A DNA stretch of 64,000 bases from Apoda limacodes (GCA_946406115.1 OX291552.1:2728001-2792000); one strand, 5' to 3'; positions 1-12,400 are shown, counted from the stretch's first letter. The notes: generated from the sequence alone by a model not told the origin. Translations and numbers: made by a program.

Positions 1-116
1 GTTTGCCGGGTGACACTTCAAGAAACTGCGTTACGCTCCGCTCACGTTATGCGCTCACAATGAGAGCGAGTGAGAGGCACGCGCCCGCCTAAGAGCGAGA
101 GAGACAGACATAAAAT
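1..116 (-). repeat. Dispersed repeat end, inverted partner at 49.2 kb
   Basis: This GC-richer stretch, with CGCTCACGTTATGCGCTCAC and GAGAGCGAGTGAGAGGCACG, is nearly the reverse complement of 49231-49356. Both copies carry the GTTTGCCGGGTGACACTTCA edge. It probably continues beyond the window start. No coding sense is seen; it is best read as the terminal part of a non-autonomous transposable element. Confidence 0.7.
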
Positions 117-600
117 CATTGTCACGTAAAACTTTCGCCCGTATACCGACTTTACAGGCAACCAGTTTTTTTTCTATTTAAAACCATTATTATACTCTCC
201 TTTGACATATTTGTAAACAATATTACCCGGCTAAATAAAAAGTTACTTTACCTTACCTTACTAGTTACTTTCGCATTTATAATATCAGAATGGATGGTTT
301 ATTACACATCCTGGTACCTACATAAGTACAAATCTAAACATCCCAACACATATGACATGTAATGAGAATCGAATTAGAGACCTTTCACGTATTTGTTCAG
401 GCTGCCACATCCCCTAGGGCGGGGGGCGGGGGGAGAGGGGGAAAATGCCTCCACAATGTACCACTGAAAAAACCCCTTGAAAAGTTTAGACTTTTAAGCA
501 CAGTAAGTACCTCTAGTCAGTGTTCTAACACATGCATTACATTTATATGAAAATAAAGAAAGTGTTATTTTATGTAATTTCTTACTTTATTCTTTCGTTG
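117..600. other. Intergenic, no gene seen
   Basis: AT-rich sequence with a short G-rich run at 419-441. Short open frames here have no recognisable domain or codon bias. I see no gene, only possible old repeat debris. Confidence 0.5.
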
Positions 601-735
601 AGCTCCGTAGCTCAGTTGGTAATGACCCGATTGCTGAATCGAGGGGCGTGGATTCGATTCCGGGCAAGACAAACATTTATTAATTGTGTTTATCCAGAGA
701 CTGGTAGTTTTAAATGTATTAACAAAAAAAAATGT
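601..735 (+). repeat. tRNA-derived SINE remnant
   Basis: Positions 608-619 read TAGCTCAGTTGG, a good RNA polymerase III A box. Positions 651-661 read GATTCGATTCC, a good B box. The spacing fits a tRNA head, but the acceptor arms do not pair (AGCTCCG against CGGGCAA), so it is not a functional tRNA. The tail after 670 (ACAAACATTT, then a degenerate TTTATCCAGAGACTGG) resembles lepidopteran tRNA-derived SINEs as I remember them. A short A-rich run near 723 may mark the 3' end. Confidence 0.7.
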
Positions 736-857
736 ATCTGTATCCATTAATTATAAATAATAAATGATTATTAATCATTTTTTTTTGTATCCATTGTCTG
801 GTATCTTAGTATCAGCTTTGCTTGGTTTGGAACCAGACGACGCGTGTGTAATGTCAT

Positions 858-1459
858 AATAGTTATTTGTAATACAAAGCTGTTAGGTTGCTTTTTGGCG
901 TGAGTGCCTAAATTGAATATCGAGGAAGCGAAGGATGCAAAGACTAAACCCACGAGCGAAGCGAGTGGTTCTGAAAAAGGCACGAAACCAAAAAATAACT
1001 TAAAAAAAAAACATTTATTTGGAATTACGTAGTAGGCAATTAATAATTATAAAACATGAGTCACTCCACCAGTGACGTAAAATACCTAAGTTTACCTGCG
1101 AATTGCGATTTGTTGACTACATGCAGACATACAAAAGACGGTCAACCTATTTCAGAGACTTATAATGTTGTTATCATGTTATCAATACTTAATTAAACTA
1201 TTTAATATAAGTACACTTGTTCCATTAATTAAGCACTAATTTTTGATTTCCTTGTATCTTGCATATATTTTCCTCGTTGTAGTGAGATGAAAAATTGTGT
1301 TTTGCACGGTTGACATTTTTTTTTTGGGTTTCGTGCCTTAGAATCCCTCGCTTTGCTCAGGATTAAATTTATGAACCTTTGAATCCTTCGCCTTCTCGGT
1401 ATTCAATATAGGCACTCACGCCAAAAAGCTTTCCAAACTTGCATAAACAAATAACTATT
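858..1459. mobile_element. MITE with ~140-bp terminal inverted repeats
   Basis: The left arm (858 to about 1000) and the right arm (about 1310-1459) are imperfect reverse complements. Both start AATAGTTATTTGT and both contain TTTTTGGCGTGAGTGCCTA, GAATATCGAGGAAGCGAAGG-like sequence and a GGCACGAAACC motif. The core of about 300 bp is AT-rich and has no reading frame of interest. This is a non-autonomous DNA transposon by structure; the superfamily is unknown and no clean target duplication is visible. Confidence 0.75.
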
Positions 1460-1639
1460 GATCTCTTGTGATATAATCTACTATAGTATGAGAATTTATA
1501 AGGTTGTTATGTACCCTACGTCCATTTCATACTTTTAAGCTCTTTGAAACAGGCCAGTGGAACAAATAGAAAACTGGATGCTGAAAAAGAATACCATAAA
1601 AAATACTTAACTGGGAGGAACGGGGGGCTGTACAAGACC

Positions 1640-1778
1640 TTGGTGCCTCAGCATACGTCCCACTACAGCCATATTATAACGTAAGCCATAGTCCATCATG
1701 CTGGCCCAGTGCAGATTGGCGGATGTAGTCAAAGTAGTGGCCACTCAACGGTCAGAGTCTTCAAGGATTTGGCTAAAT
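1640..1778 (-). repeat. RTE-like LINE 3' tail fragment
   Basis: On the minus strand the sequence contains CATCCGCCAATCTGCACTGG, then GCCAGCATGATGGACTATGG and CTGTAGTGGGAC. This matches the 3' tail shared by 15826-15995 and 38225-38400 and is the pattern I associate with lepidopteran RTE elements. No coding part is left. Confidence 0.65.
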
Positions 1779-4433
1779 AACCTAAAGAGATGAAATAATT
1801 TGAGTATGATGATGACTTATATTGATGACACATTCACATGGGATATGAAAATCATTATATTCAAACAAGAGGATCGAGTTCTATTTCTTGTAGTTAAAAA
1901 AACATACAAAGGAAATAAAAACCTCGTTCTTTTTTTAAAGACGGTTAAAAATACGTCAGATTGTCTAGCAAAGTATGCAGCGGGTCGAGGAGGCCCCAGG
2001 CTCAATATTATTTCTCAATTTATGTTCCGCTAATTTCCCTTTCTAATTTCTGCAGGCATGGGGTTATAGGGTTATTTTTCGAAACGATTTTAGATAGGGG
2101 TTGGCGGTTAGGTGCGTGTTATAAGCGGAAGCGGAAAGCATTTATTAATACTTAGCTTTTTTGTTTTAAATCTAGATTACTACAAGAAACTAACTTAGTT
2201 TTTCCACAACTAGTAAGGCATTAATTAGGCACACTTTTTCTATCTGATTGACAATTCGCAAGTACAGGTTTTATGTTTTGCTATAAATTTCAGGTCTTAT
2301 TTATAAATGGAACATTTAGCCATCAACACAATGTTTTTTATGTTCAAATTAAGCATTAAATTACTGGATGTAATGTTACAAACTAAATATGACCGTAATT
2401 ACGAGGCACTAACACAATGTCAAATACGGTAAGCTTATTGTGATTTTTGGTACAACTTAAACTAAGTTTTAACCTGGGAGGTTATTGCGAACAGTCTCTA
2501 GCGCTCCAGACTCAGGAATTCGAAAGAAAAATGTATGGAAGTAGGTCTCACCTCTCGAGAACTGCGAAAGTACTTACATACATTTTACTCACGATTTCAC
2601 AAGTCTGGCGTACATCAGGCTGTTTCCGATAAGCTCCAAGGGCTGTCTTTGGATAGATAAACACAGTTGCCTAGTTAGTACTTCACATTAAAAATAATGA
2701 CACATATCACTCGAAGATAGTTCAATCTTCAAAAAAGTATTCTGAACTATACCAAATATTATTATCAGAAAATACATAACTTAAACTTTATAGATATGAT
2801 TCAACATATTAGACATAGACATCATTTATTGCTAATATTTAGTATTACACGTCAATATACAAAAATCTTATCGATATACATTATTAGATAGGTAGGTATT
2901 TACCTAAACGTTACCATTATTTTCATAAATAATACAATAATATTTAACCAACATTTCAGTAGTATAAATAGACCAAATATAAATAAATTTAATTAAATTA
3001 AAATGTAAAAGATTGTTCAAATTATATGTGTCGATTTAATTATAAATTAGGAATAAAATTGCATGTCAGTTATATTTTTAAGTCAAAAAACTCGTCTATG
3101 CTATAGAACACTTGGTCGACAAGCCAACTCTTTAGTCTTATTTTAAAACCACTTGTAGTTGGGGCGTTAATGACGCCTTTTGGTTTTTCTACGCTTAGGT
3201 CATAATAATATATTAGGTCATTGGTGTACAATTTTCTAAAATAGTTCCACTATAAAGTGGCTGCTAAACTTTTATTTTATAAAGTTGCTGCTAAACTTTA
3301 AAAAAATTAATATGTAAGTGAAATCAGTAAGTGTATGACTTACGCGTTAACAACACAATGGACATATGTGATCTATGTCGCCCTCGGGTAACGTTTATAA
3401 ACGAAATATTTATATAAACAAAACAGTGTTTAAAAAAAACTAAATTTGGAAAATAACTGTTTATTGTTTGCAATTTGCGGTTGTTCCTGTAAGTTTGGGT
3501 TTTTTATTTATAAGTTTCTATTAGAACTCTAGGAGCTCACAACGCAAAGCAAAGCAACGTATAACTACAGCTATAGGTTGCTACAGTAAACTTCCTTAAT
3601 ACAATCAAGGACTTGGGAATCACACACCCTTTAACCGAAATCAGTGCGGTTGGAGCCGTGGACGAGCTTTAACCTAATCTTAAAACGTTAAAATGAAAAG
3701 TAAAACTTAAAAATTTACAACTGTTTTAAAATTGGTTATAATTGAACCGTGAAATAAAAGGTAAACAGCTATTAAAAACTTATTTAGGATAATTAATAAA
3801 TATAATAAATGTTATCAATTATAAATAATATTTAAAAAATACTATGAATACCGTAATGTGCACAAGATGTACACCGTAATGGGTGTCGTGATACAAAAAT
3901 GATTTTGCAATACTTGTGTAGCAGTGCACGGGAGTGTCCCCGCCAAGACGAATCAAGCGAACGCAAGGGCACTACCTACCTTTTCTCGAAGCGCGTCGTC
4001 GTTTTTTTTGAACCCTCATAACTTGGTTTTGAATAATGCCAGTTAAACAAAATCATCGGGAAGGGATGCCAATATCAGACTTATTAGAGATATATAGACA
4101 ATTGCATAGCTCTTATGCTTTAGATTTTATTGATTTTTTAAAAAGCCCGATTTCATCACTGACTCAAAATTCTTAGGGTACTTTTTGAAGACCTAGAAAG
4201 CTGAAATTTGGTATGTAAGCTAGTATTAGTACAAAAACAAAAAAAATATTCTAAAACTTGAAACGTCTACCCCTTAACCTCTTAAACTAGAGGATGGCTG
4301 AGACTTCCCCAAATTTTCATGCTAGAGGTCTGAATATATTTATATTTAATATAGGGACTCCTTTTAATAAATTAAAATAAGAACTCTATTTTATGTATAT
4401 ATTTTTATATAAAATGTTACTAAGATGAGACTT
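1779..4433. other. Intergenic AT-rich stretch, no gene seen
   Basis: About 2.6 kb with no convincing exon on either strand. Open frames are under 80 codons and lack domain features. Small direct duplications occur at about 3250-3300 (GTGGCTGCTAAACTTTTATT and GTTGCTGCTAAACTTTAAAA). A more GC-rich patch lies at 3915-4000. Confidence 0.5.
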
Positions 4434-4435
4434 TA

Positions 4436-4717
4436 TGGCTTGCACTGTCAAAAACTTATCAGAGCCAAGCTTCTACTCTACAAGCCCGAACTTCACAAAC
4501 TCTACATCTTAGTCAAAATATGTGGCTTGGCCGTTTTGCTACCGTCGCATGGGCGTAAGGTGAAACATGTATTCACTGTTTATTACATTTCTGTTATACA
4601 ATGTCTTGTAATAACGAAACGGCCAAGCCACATATTTTGACTCAGGTGTAGAGTTTGTGAAGTTCGGGCTTGTAGAGTAAAAGCTTGGCTCTGATAAGTT
4701 TTTGACAGTGCAAGCAA
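4436..4717. mobile_element. MITE with ~100-bp TIRs and TA target duplication
   Basis: The ends TGGCTTGCACTGTC and GACAGTGCAAGCAA are inverted repeats, and the arms continue as imperfect inverted repeats for about 100 bp (4436-4535 and 4615-4717). TA dinucleotides lie at 4434-4435 and 4718-4719, the insertion signature of the Tc1/mariner type. The centre of about 80 bp has no gene. Confidence 0.8.
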
Positions 4718-4761
4718 TATAGTAGACGCATGAGTGGGTGAAGGGTAATTTGTAAGAAAAC

Positions 4762-5125
4762 TGTGTGTGTTCTACGGCTTTTACAATGGGATGTGTTCTG
4801 AGAAATTGTTCGAGATGATGCGCACGGCTACTTTTTACCATCGCACCGCTCGCCATCGGCAGGGAATTCATTCTCACACTTCAGAATCGAAATGGTCGCG
4901 TACAGTGCGGTTTCAGAGAAACTTCCTCCCGCGTATACGCTTGGGTTGTGCAATGAGCTCACTGTCAAGGTTTTCTCTAAGGACTACAGTATGGGGTTCT
5001 TCAAGAATGAAGTTATTAGATTGCTGAAGGGTTGGCAACGGGTGAATGATACACCTGGTGTTGCAAGCATCCATAGGCTACGGTTACCATCAGGCGGACC
5101 GTAAGCTTGTTTGCCACCTTAGTTA
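4762..5125 (+). pseudogene. CR1/Jockey-type LINE 3' end fragment
   Basis: The plus strand encodes, with frame changes, the C-terminal stretch of the LINE ORF2 that recurs through the window (motifs NGMCSE, RHRQGIHSHT, then LP.GGP at the end). It is followed by the family's 3' tip GTTTGCCACCTTAG. It is 5'-truncated, as expected for target-primed reverse transcription, and is a dead copy. Confidence 0.85.
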
Positions 5126-5362
5126 AACAAATAAGACTTAAATATAAGGTAGGGCTTGGAATTTTATGGTAGGTAGAACAAAATATGAAAAAAACAACTA
5201 CAACCTTGAAACTGATAATGAGCTTTGTTTCGCGATTTACTATTAGCACCAAGAATAAGAACCCTGCAGTATACCTAGACACTTCAGTTCAATGAGTATC
5301 TTATTAGTTTTTGATACCTAATAATTTTGTATCAACTGTTGACAACTGTTATCACAAAATTT
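5126..5362. other. No gene seen
   Basis: AT-rich spacer between a LINE tail and a short minisatellite; no recognisable element. Confidence 0.4.
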
Positions 5363-5458
5363 TGCTCGCTACTTCCGAAGTGCTAGATACTGCTCGCTAC
5401 TTCCGAAGTGCTGTATTGCTCGCTACTTCCGAAGTGCTAGGTATTGCTCGCTACTTCG
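5363..5458 (+). repeat. Minisatellite, 26-28 bp unit x3.5
   Basis: Units start TGCTCGCTACTTCCGAAGTG at 5363, 5391 and 5417, with a partial unit at 5445. Each full unit contains the 11-bp palindrome ACTTCCGAAGT. The array is short, uneven in unit length and non-coding. Confidence 0.85.
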
Positions 5459-6820
5459 TTTGTTCGACACTTCATTGTTTTGCACCTCATTACATAAAAT
5501 GGTAACATACACGTTGTAATTGATGGGTATGTAGGTTGTGTAGTAGGTTTTCAATTTGTTAAATTTCTACATGTTTATGCATGAGATCATTCATATCTAT
5601 GACTTTTTGTGTAACTCTCCTGTGGATGTATGGTTTGTACAGTTTTAAAAGTAAAAATTCAGCATATTTTTTAATCCTTCATTTCATTTATAGTAAGTAG
5701 GTACAAATCATTTTATCTCATAAGAAATATAAAAAGCTTAAATCTGTATAATTCTGAGCTTAGCAATCCCATATTCAGCGATACGAACGTCGGAGAACTG
5801 AAAAGGGTTCAACTAATGATACGGTTCCGTACGTTTTAATGCGTGCCTTCGGACATATTTAAAACACAAACTTTTCCGCTCTCTCCCCAGCCTCCCTAAG
5901 TACCCACATTTCGGTAGTTAGCGTGAGGGAGAAAACGAGAAAAAAGATCCCTCTGGAATGGGGTAAAAAATGCGTAGTTTTAGCTAATCTGCATGCCACG
6001 CGAGGGGGTTGTTTAAACTGGGCCGGGGTGTTTTTAGGCTTTTTAACACTGTACAAAAATGAGGAGAGTGGGGTGTGTGTGGAATCAGATGTATTATGTG
6101 CGAATCTATTTATGTGGCGTACCCCTGCTCCCCCTGGGTTAATATCGTTGCCACGACAACGGCCGATTACTGCATCGCATCTACTCGATTTTTCGGCGCT
6201 TTTTCCGTTGTAATCAAATGAGGTGTTATACGTAAATGTGTGCGTGAGGGGTGTGTGGGGGGGGAGGGAAGGGGTGACACGCTTGTTCTCAATTATCGCA
6301 CTGAATCAATAGCTGTGAGATGAGGGTAGTTCTGATATTGGTAACGCATGTAATCTGTTTTTATTTTCAACTTTTGCAAAACGTAATTTGAGCGACTAAG
6401 TTGTTGGTGAAATTGTGTGTGAAGACTAAAATTTTTAAAAAAATGCTCATTAGAGGCACGTTACTTTTAAAACTAAGAACGCAAGTAGCTCGAACTTGAT
6501 CATTAACTCGAATCTAAGGAAGAAACCTGTCAAGCTGTGAACGACTTGCAACTAATACAGCGTAAAAAAATGTTTATGTTTTGGTTATAAACAGATGACA
6601 TATTTATTTACATATTAGGCCATAAAATTTTGTTTTACTGCGTTATTTTTTAGGTTAATAAACTAGCCGACTGAGATATCTCACGGCCTCGTCCTCCTTT
6701 CTCGTACGGTAGATTTTTCCGTATTCCACCGTAAAAGCAAAATTCGTTCAAGTACGATTCAAAGTTTGTTTGGGTCACGCTCACTCGTCTTACCAACAGA
6801 TCGGTGTTTTCAGTATTTGT
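5459..6820. other. Intergenic, partly GC-richer, no gene seen
   Basis: The part from about 5860 to 6300 is richer in G/C than its surroundings and is not obviously repetitive. It includes a G-run at 6256-6280 and a near-consensus X-box at 6147-6160. Open frames here (up to about 96 codons) show no domain. Either unannotated single-copy regulatory DNA or an old repeat. Confidence 0.4.
6147..6160. promoter_or_regulatory. X-box-like (RFX-type) motif
   Basis: GTTGCCACGACAAC fits the imperfect inverted repeat bound by RFX factors (GTnnYY, two bases, RRnAAC). It stands alone, about 10.5 kb beyond the 3' end of the only gene seen, so a function is not established. A motif this short can occur by chance. 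Confidence 0.3.
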
Positions 6821-6822
6821 TT

Positions 6823-6906
6823 AATAAAAACTGTAGCCCATATAATAAAAACTGTAGCCCATATAATAAAAACTGTAGTCCATATAATAAAAACTGTAGC
6901 CCATAT
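6823..6906 (+). repeat. 21-bp tandem repeat x4
   Basis: Four units beginning AATAAAAACTGTAGCCCATA follow head to tail; the third has one C to T change. A partial unit follows. The open frame through it only reflects the unit length being a multiple of three. Confidence 0.9.
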
Positions 6907-6982
6907 AATAAACGTAAGTTAAAAATTCGTAGTTCTGATTACGTTTTTGGGATTGACCTCATAACAAAATGATTTATTTTAG

Positions 6983-7210
6983 GGCTGCCCCTTTTTTAGG
7001 GTTCCGTACTCCAAAAGAAAAAAAGGAACCATTAGAGGATCACTTTGTTGTCCGTCTGTCTCTCTGACTGCTTGACCCCTTTTCTAAGGAACCTGTGAAG
7101 GTATCAAGTTGAAATTATTATTAAATACTAAGGTCTACGGTAAAGCAATAAAAAAATGTGCCCGGTCATTTTTATCGCATGTTGTAACACAAATATATCA
7201 AAACCTATGG
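6983..7210 (+). repeat. GGGTTCCGTA dispersed repeat, degenerate copy
   Basis: It starts TTTTTTAGGGTTCCGTACTC, then GGAACCATTAGAGGATCACT and GTCCGTCTGTCTCTCTGACT. This is the common lepidopteran repeat also present at 12.8, 25.8, 53.2, 54.0 and 58 kb. It is non-autonomous and has no coding content. Confidence 0.65.
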
Positions 7211-7785
7211 GGTACTTCCCGTTGATTTAGAATTCTGAAATTTGAATTGAATAAAAAAACTAATAATTAAGTCATACCTTAACCTGCGACTTGATCTCGT
7301 GATGAAGGAACTATCTACATATACGAGTAATAAATTTGTGCACGGAAACGGAACTCTTGGTGCACGAGCCAGAATCGCAATTCGCTCGCACATAATAAAA
7401 AAAATCCCTAAATTTTTTTTATTTAATTTACAAATTTAATATTACGTTTTGGACGATGATATTTCAATAAAAATATGGTACCTTCATATTTTTCCAAATC
7501 TAAATTTAATCTGCTGTTATCTATACTAGGTTTTAACAACAAACGCAATTGATAATATGAAACAGAAGAAGATAGCTATATTTAGAAAGTGACATATGAC
7601 TGAATCAAATAACAATTGTCTATATTTCGCTGCCTTAGTTTTTGCATGCTATTACGATATCTACCTCTTTTAATATAAACACTATCACTTGTTTTAGGTA
7701 AACATTTCCCACAAAATATCCGAAGTTCAGTTATAACTCCGTTCAAGTTCCGTTATCAGTTAATGAGCTTACCAGAGAGTCGAAA
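7211..7785. other. No gene seen
   Basis: AT-rich intergenic DNA with no recognisable element. Confidence 0.4.
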
Positions 7786-8020
7786 CCTACATAGTAAGTT
7801 TTGTACCTACTTCAGAACCGTAACGTTCTTATTAGAGACTAGGAAGCCGCAACATACTTATAAAACAGCCTTAAGGTACCTAATAGGGATCCGTAATGTA
7901 CTTACTAGAGAGCCGTAACGTACTTATTAGAGAGCCATAAGGTACCTTCTATAGAGCCGTAATGTACCTACTACGAAGCCATAACATACTTACTAGAGAG
8001 CCGTAAGGTACTGTGAGGAG
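7786..8020 (+). repeat. Diverged minisatellite cluster 1 (AGAGAGCCGTAA type)
   Basis: About nine degenerate units of 23-26 bp carry GCCGTAAnGTACTTACTAGA-like sequence, such as AGAGAGCCGTAACGTACTTA near 7911. Units differ by point changes and small indels, so the array is old. The same unit reappears at 8525-8645 and 9356-9400. Confidence 0.85.
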
Positions 8021-8524
8021 TACGCCAAGGACTACACTAAAGAGATGCATATAAGCACTCTAATATGAAAAGGCATGTAGCTATTCTAGTTTGTAATGAA
8101 AGCTTGTTCATTGATGTGTAGACTTTCTAAAGTGTTGGCCACTGAAGCCTATAATTTTATTTTTTATGCATTACTAAAAACAGAACTAGGAATTTGAATA
8201 TTTTTTCAAATCTAAAAATTACGAAACAGTATCGACTGAGATGTAGAATCGTAAGCATCATATAGTAACTCGTTAGACGCGAACACGTCGTATTACCTAT
8301 GAGGATGTAAATAAATAGTCGATACGCCGAATCCAACGTAAATGAAAAGTTACTTTCTTTCTCTCTGTTTTATTTACAACATATCTTAAAATAAATAAGA
8401 GCTACAATCATTATATGGGCTTGCAACAAAAGCAAAGATATTTCATTGCATCGTCTCCCGACTCGGCCACCACCTCCGCAAAGCTAGTGAGTAACAGCCA
8501 CCCATTCGACGACGTGAACTCTGA
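8021..8524. other. Insert-like DNA between minisatellite clusters
   Basis: About 500 bp separating two clusters of the same minisatellite unit. No reading frame or known repeat was recognised. It may be an insertion into a formerly continuous array, or the array may have spread. Confidence 0.35.
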
Positions 8525-8645
8525 ACTCCACAGTACCTACTAGAGAGCCGCTAGGCACTTACTATAGAGCCGTAAGGTATTTACTAGAGAGACATAACGT
8601 ACTTACTAGAGAGCCGTTATGTACTTACTAGAGAGTCGTAGAAGG
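8525..8645 (+). repeat. Diverged minisatellite cluster 2
   Basis: About five units of the type ACTAGAGAGCCGnnAnGnAC, continuing the family at 7786-8020. Confidence 0.85.
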
Positions 8646-9355
8646 GTTGCTAACCTTCCTGTCAAAGGCGAGACATCCCGTTTCTAGAGCCCTACAGGAT
8701 GCGTCCCGCGAAAAATGTGCCAGTTGTCCCGTTTTATGCTTTCGTGCAGAAGTCTATTAACGACGCCAAGTAATATAACACAATTATTCGTAAGACAGTC
8801 GTAATCAGCAGTTTGTTGAGTAGAAAGGAACACACCCTAAACCTAACAATCATATAAATGTTTACATGTAACAAATGTTTGTTTATGTTTTATTCTTTCT
8901 AGTCACTTTTCCTTTAGTCGCACGCAACGAGATGACCGAACTTTTAATATAAGAATAGTTAAAAATACGGATAAAGAAATAATTTTCTGCAAAGTAATCT
9001 GCATGGTATTATTCCTTTGCGTAGCTATAAAGCAAGAGGGTGATCTGGTTTATGACACAGGAATAGGGCCAGAGGACATAGTGTAGATACTTTTTATCCC
9101 AATCGTGAGTTCCCACAATAATAGACTTTACCGCATGCAAAACCCGACGCCACAATTCTCTTACGCCGCTCTCGCGCTCTGTCCTGAAGGAAAATATATA
9201 AAAATATATAGAGATATAGATAGTATCCTTTTTATACGGTTCGTGAAGAAGTTTTCGTAAGAATGACTAGAATCCCACACCGACATAACACCTGGATCCC
9301 GGGTTTTTTATACACGTCCCGCATACTAAATTGTAATGTTCCGAAAATCCGGGCA
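8646..9355. other. No gene seen
   Basis: Non-coding spacer between clusters 2 and 3 of the minisatellite. No element recognised. Confidence 0.35.
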
Positions 9356-9400
9356 TCTGTACCTACTAGAGAGCCGTAACATACTTGCTAGGGAGCCGTG
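9356..9400 (+). repeat. Minisatellite cluster 3, ~2 units
   Basis: Reads CTACTAGAGAGCCGTAACAT then ACTTGCTAGGGAGCCGTGGC, clearly the unit found at 7.8 and 8.5 kb. Confidence 0.75.
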
Positions 9401-12400
9401 GCTAGGTAGGTAAGTAGCCACAGGGTAAAAGCAAAGTGACAGAAATGACGCTCTGAATTTACCTTTAGGTACAAAACGTATTAAGATTGTATGGGATGGG
9501 AAAAGTTTGAACGTGGAGAAGCAGCTAGTAAAATATATGAAAATAATAAAAGTGCTAGTAGAACTCACGTCCTGCAGTATTTGCACATGAGGGTAAAAAA
9601 AAATACCAATATCTTTAAAATGGTTAATTTTTTCTTTACAAATTACTTCAAATAATTCTTAAGTCCACAAATAACGAATATAGACAACGGAGGAAAGTAG
9701 TTATATATAATTTACGAAAAAATTTCATTATTAATGAGTTTTACTTTAAGTGTTTTCAAGTTTGGTTTAAGTTAAGAATTCCTGAAATTTTCTGTTTATA
9801 AAAAATGAAGAAAAAAAGCCATTAAATATATATAGATATAAGATATATTATACCCCTATTACTTTTCAATTTTTTCTTAGAACTCTACTCATCAAATAAA
9901 AATCATAATTTATAAAGTAGTATTAAAAACCCATGTGGATAAGATAGTATTTTAAAGAACTGTGCCTTTCAAACCGATAGTTGCGGTCTGCTTTAAGATT
10001 TCTGATTTAAATCTAGAAATAGAAATAGAAAAAAATTATTTGCTAGAATATGGTGTATACAAAGATGAAATATAATTTGGAATAGGTTCAGAAAATTCTG
10101 CCGTTTCGTGCAAATCTTTTAACATGATAGAATAATAGTATTGTCTACATTATAATTAATTAAATTACAGTATAACATTGGAATTAATTATTATTACAAA
10201 TAAATTTCAACAAAAAAAAAAAAAAAAAAATTATACTTACATCTTGTAATGTGCAAGCTACATTATAGAACATATTTTAATACACATTAATAAAAAGAGA
10301 AAAGAAATATACAATCAGGTCAATATAATGTCAAAAAAATATTTATTAAGTTAGACTGCAAATAATTAAACAAACTGACATTAGTTTAATTATTTGCAGT
10401 CTAAAATTTATCATTAATATATTCACTAATTTCATAATAACATTTATTAAGTAATAATTTAAATACTTTGTGCTTATATTAGTTAAAATTTAAATCTTTA
10501 ATATTTTCAGGTAGCTTATTATATATATTTACTTCGATACAGTAAACATTGTTTTGATACAGTGATAATCTTTGGGGTGGCAGGTAAACGTAAAATACTA
10601 TTTTTATTGTTTTCTTGAGTAGAATATTATAAATTTTCCGGACTAGCCTTTTTCAGCGACACTGACCGTGTTGACTTTTGACAAAAAAAATTTAAATGTT
10701 TATGGATTTTTCTACAATAGTATAAGAATTCTCAAACCAATTTTCATTTACCTTTTTTTCCCTCTAGGGTATGATTTGCCAAAAATGGTGAAATACGTCA
10801 ATCTTAATTTTTTAACCAATTGTTTAATAAAAATGTTTTAAAAATGAGGAATTTCGATACAACCATCCAACCCCAATGTTACCCTCATAAAGGATAAATT
10901 TCGCAAAATCCTTTCTAAGTGCTTAGCGCTCGTTATAACAAAATCCTTTGTGCAAAATTTCAAGTATCTTCCTTCAATTAGTTTTATGTCAAAATCCGTC
11001 AAGCCGTTCTAAAGAAATGGACATACATACATACGTTTAAAAAACATAACCCTCTTTTCTTCCAGCAGTCGAGTAATAAACGAGTAAACTGACTGACTAA
11101 CTAACTGATATATCAACGCTTAACCCAAATTCTGGGTCTAGAGACTAGAAATTTATATTTGGGTATCTATTGCATAAATAGCTTTTTGTAATTAAGAATT
11201 ATACTTAATTTGGATATTGAAAACTTAATATTTTAAATACTCGTATAACTGAAAACAATTTACAGTAAAATACCGCATATTAATATTTTTATAAGTTATT
11301 AGAAAATTGATATTAAAAAAAAAATAGTGTATTAAGTTATTTGCAAAAAATGTTAAAATTTACAAATAGTTAAGAAACTAAAAATTATTATAAGTAGATA
11401 TTTTAACTGTTATATAACCCACTAGATATTTATTATTGAAATTGAGAAAAAACAGAGGTTTTCTAGTTTTTTGTTTACTTCAATAATTCCTAGCTATTAG
11501 GTTACAACAATAAAAAGACACCGCAAAATTCCACAAAATACAGTTGCACTAAATTCTGCAAAAAGCGAAATTTTAGTTGCTTTTATTTACTAAATCTGCA
11601 AATTTTTAAAATGGAAGAACTTTTTGCTTCCAACTGTTTATAATTCCTTGAAGTTCTAGATGACATAATTTTTTTTAATTAATATTTATCATTTTAAAAA
11701 CATTTTTTATCTATGTTCGGTCGCAAAGAGCTCTATTTTCAACATTAAATTGGTTATAAATAATAAAGATAGATTCCCATGTTCTAGGACTCTTATAAGA
11801 TTTTTTCTTCTTTAAGAGTATTTTTGTAGTTTTTAAGTACTGTAACATTTTAACTTATTCGCAGGTAATAACTAAAATAACCACATAAATTTTTGAACTC
11901 ATTACATATTTTTTTCACTTTACAAATGTTAATGTGCGGGTTCGAAACATATCTTCTTTTTAGACGTCATTTCGAATCCAACGAGCATTTACTCTTATTT
12001 ACCGCGCGAAATCAAAAATTTACCAACATTTTAACTTGTAAACTAAACTTGTATTTATATTTGGTCTCTTTTTCCTACCCTTTATTTATATATTATAAAT
12101 AATTAATTAAAAAAATAATTTTAAACGTTTAATATATTATTACATATTAGCTGAACCGCCCTAAAAATTATAAACCTTTCTTCTGCAACACTATGTGCAT
12201 ACATAGGCGTTTACAGAAAAAAACTGTACAAGCCAGAGATGTAACGGGGGCTTTAATACACATTCATACAACAGAAACTACACCTAGCTAAATTTTGCCG
12301 AACTACTTTAGATGCTGAAAATCAACGTATGTATTCACCAGCATATTTCCATTGAGTTTTTGCACCACCCGATAGATGGCGCTGGTACAATTAGTTTAAA

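Noticed and set aside
601..673. A functional tRNA gene
   Set aside because: Good A and B boxes, but the acceptor stem does not pair and a SINE-like tail follows; it is a tRNA-derived SINE remnant.
4539..4877. 112-codon minus frame
   Set aside because: It runs across the edge of a MITE and antisense into a LINE fragment; chance frame.
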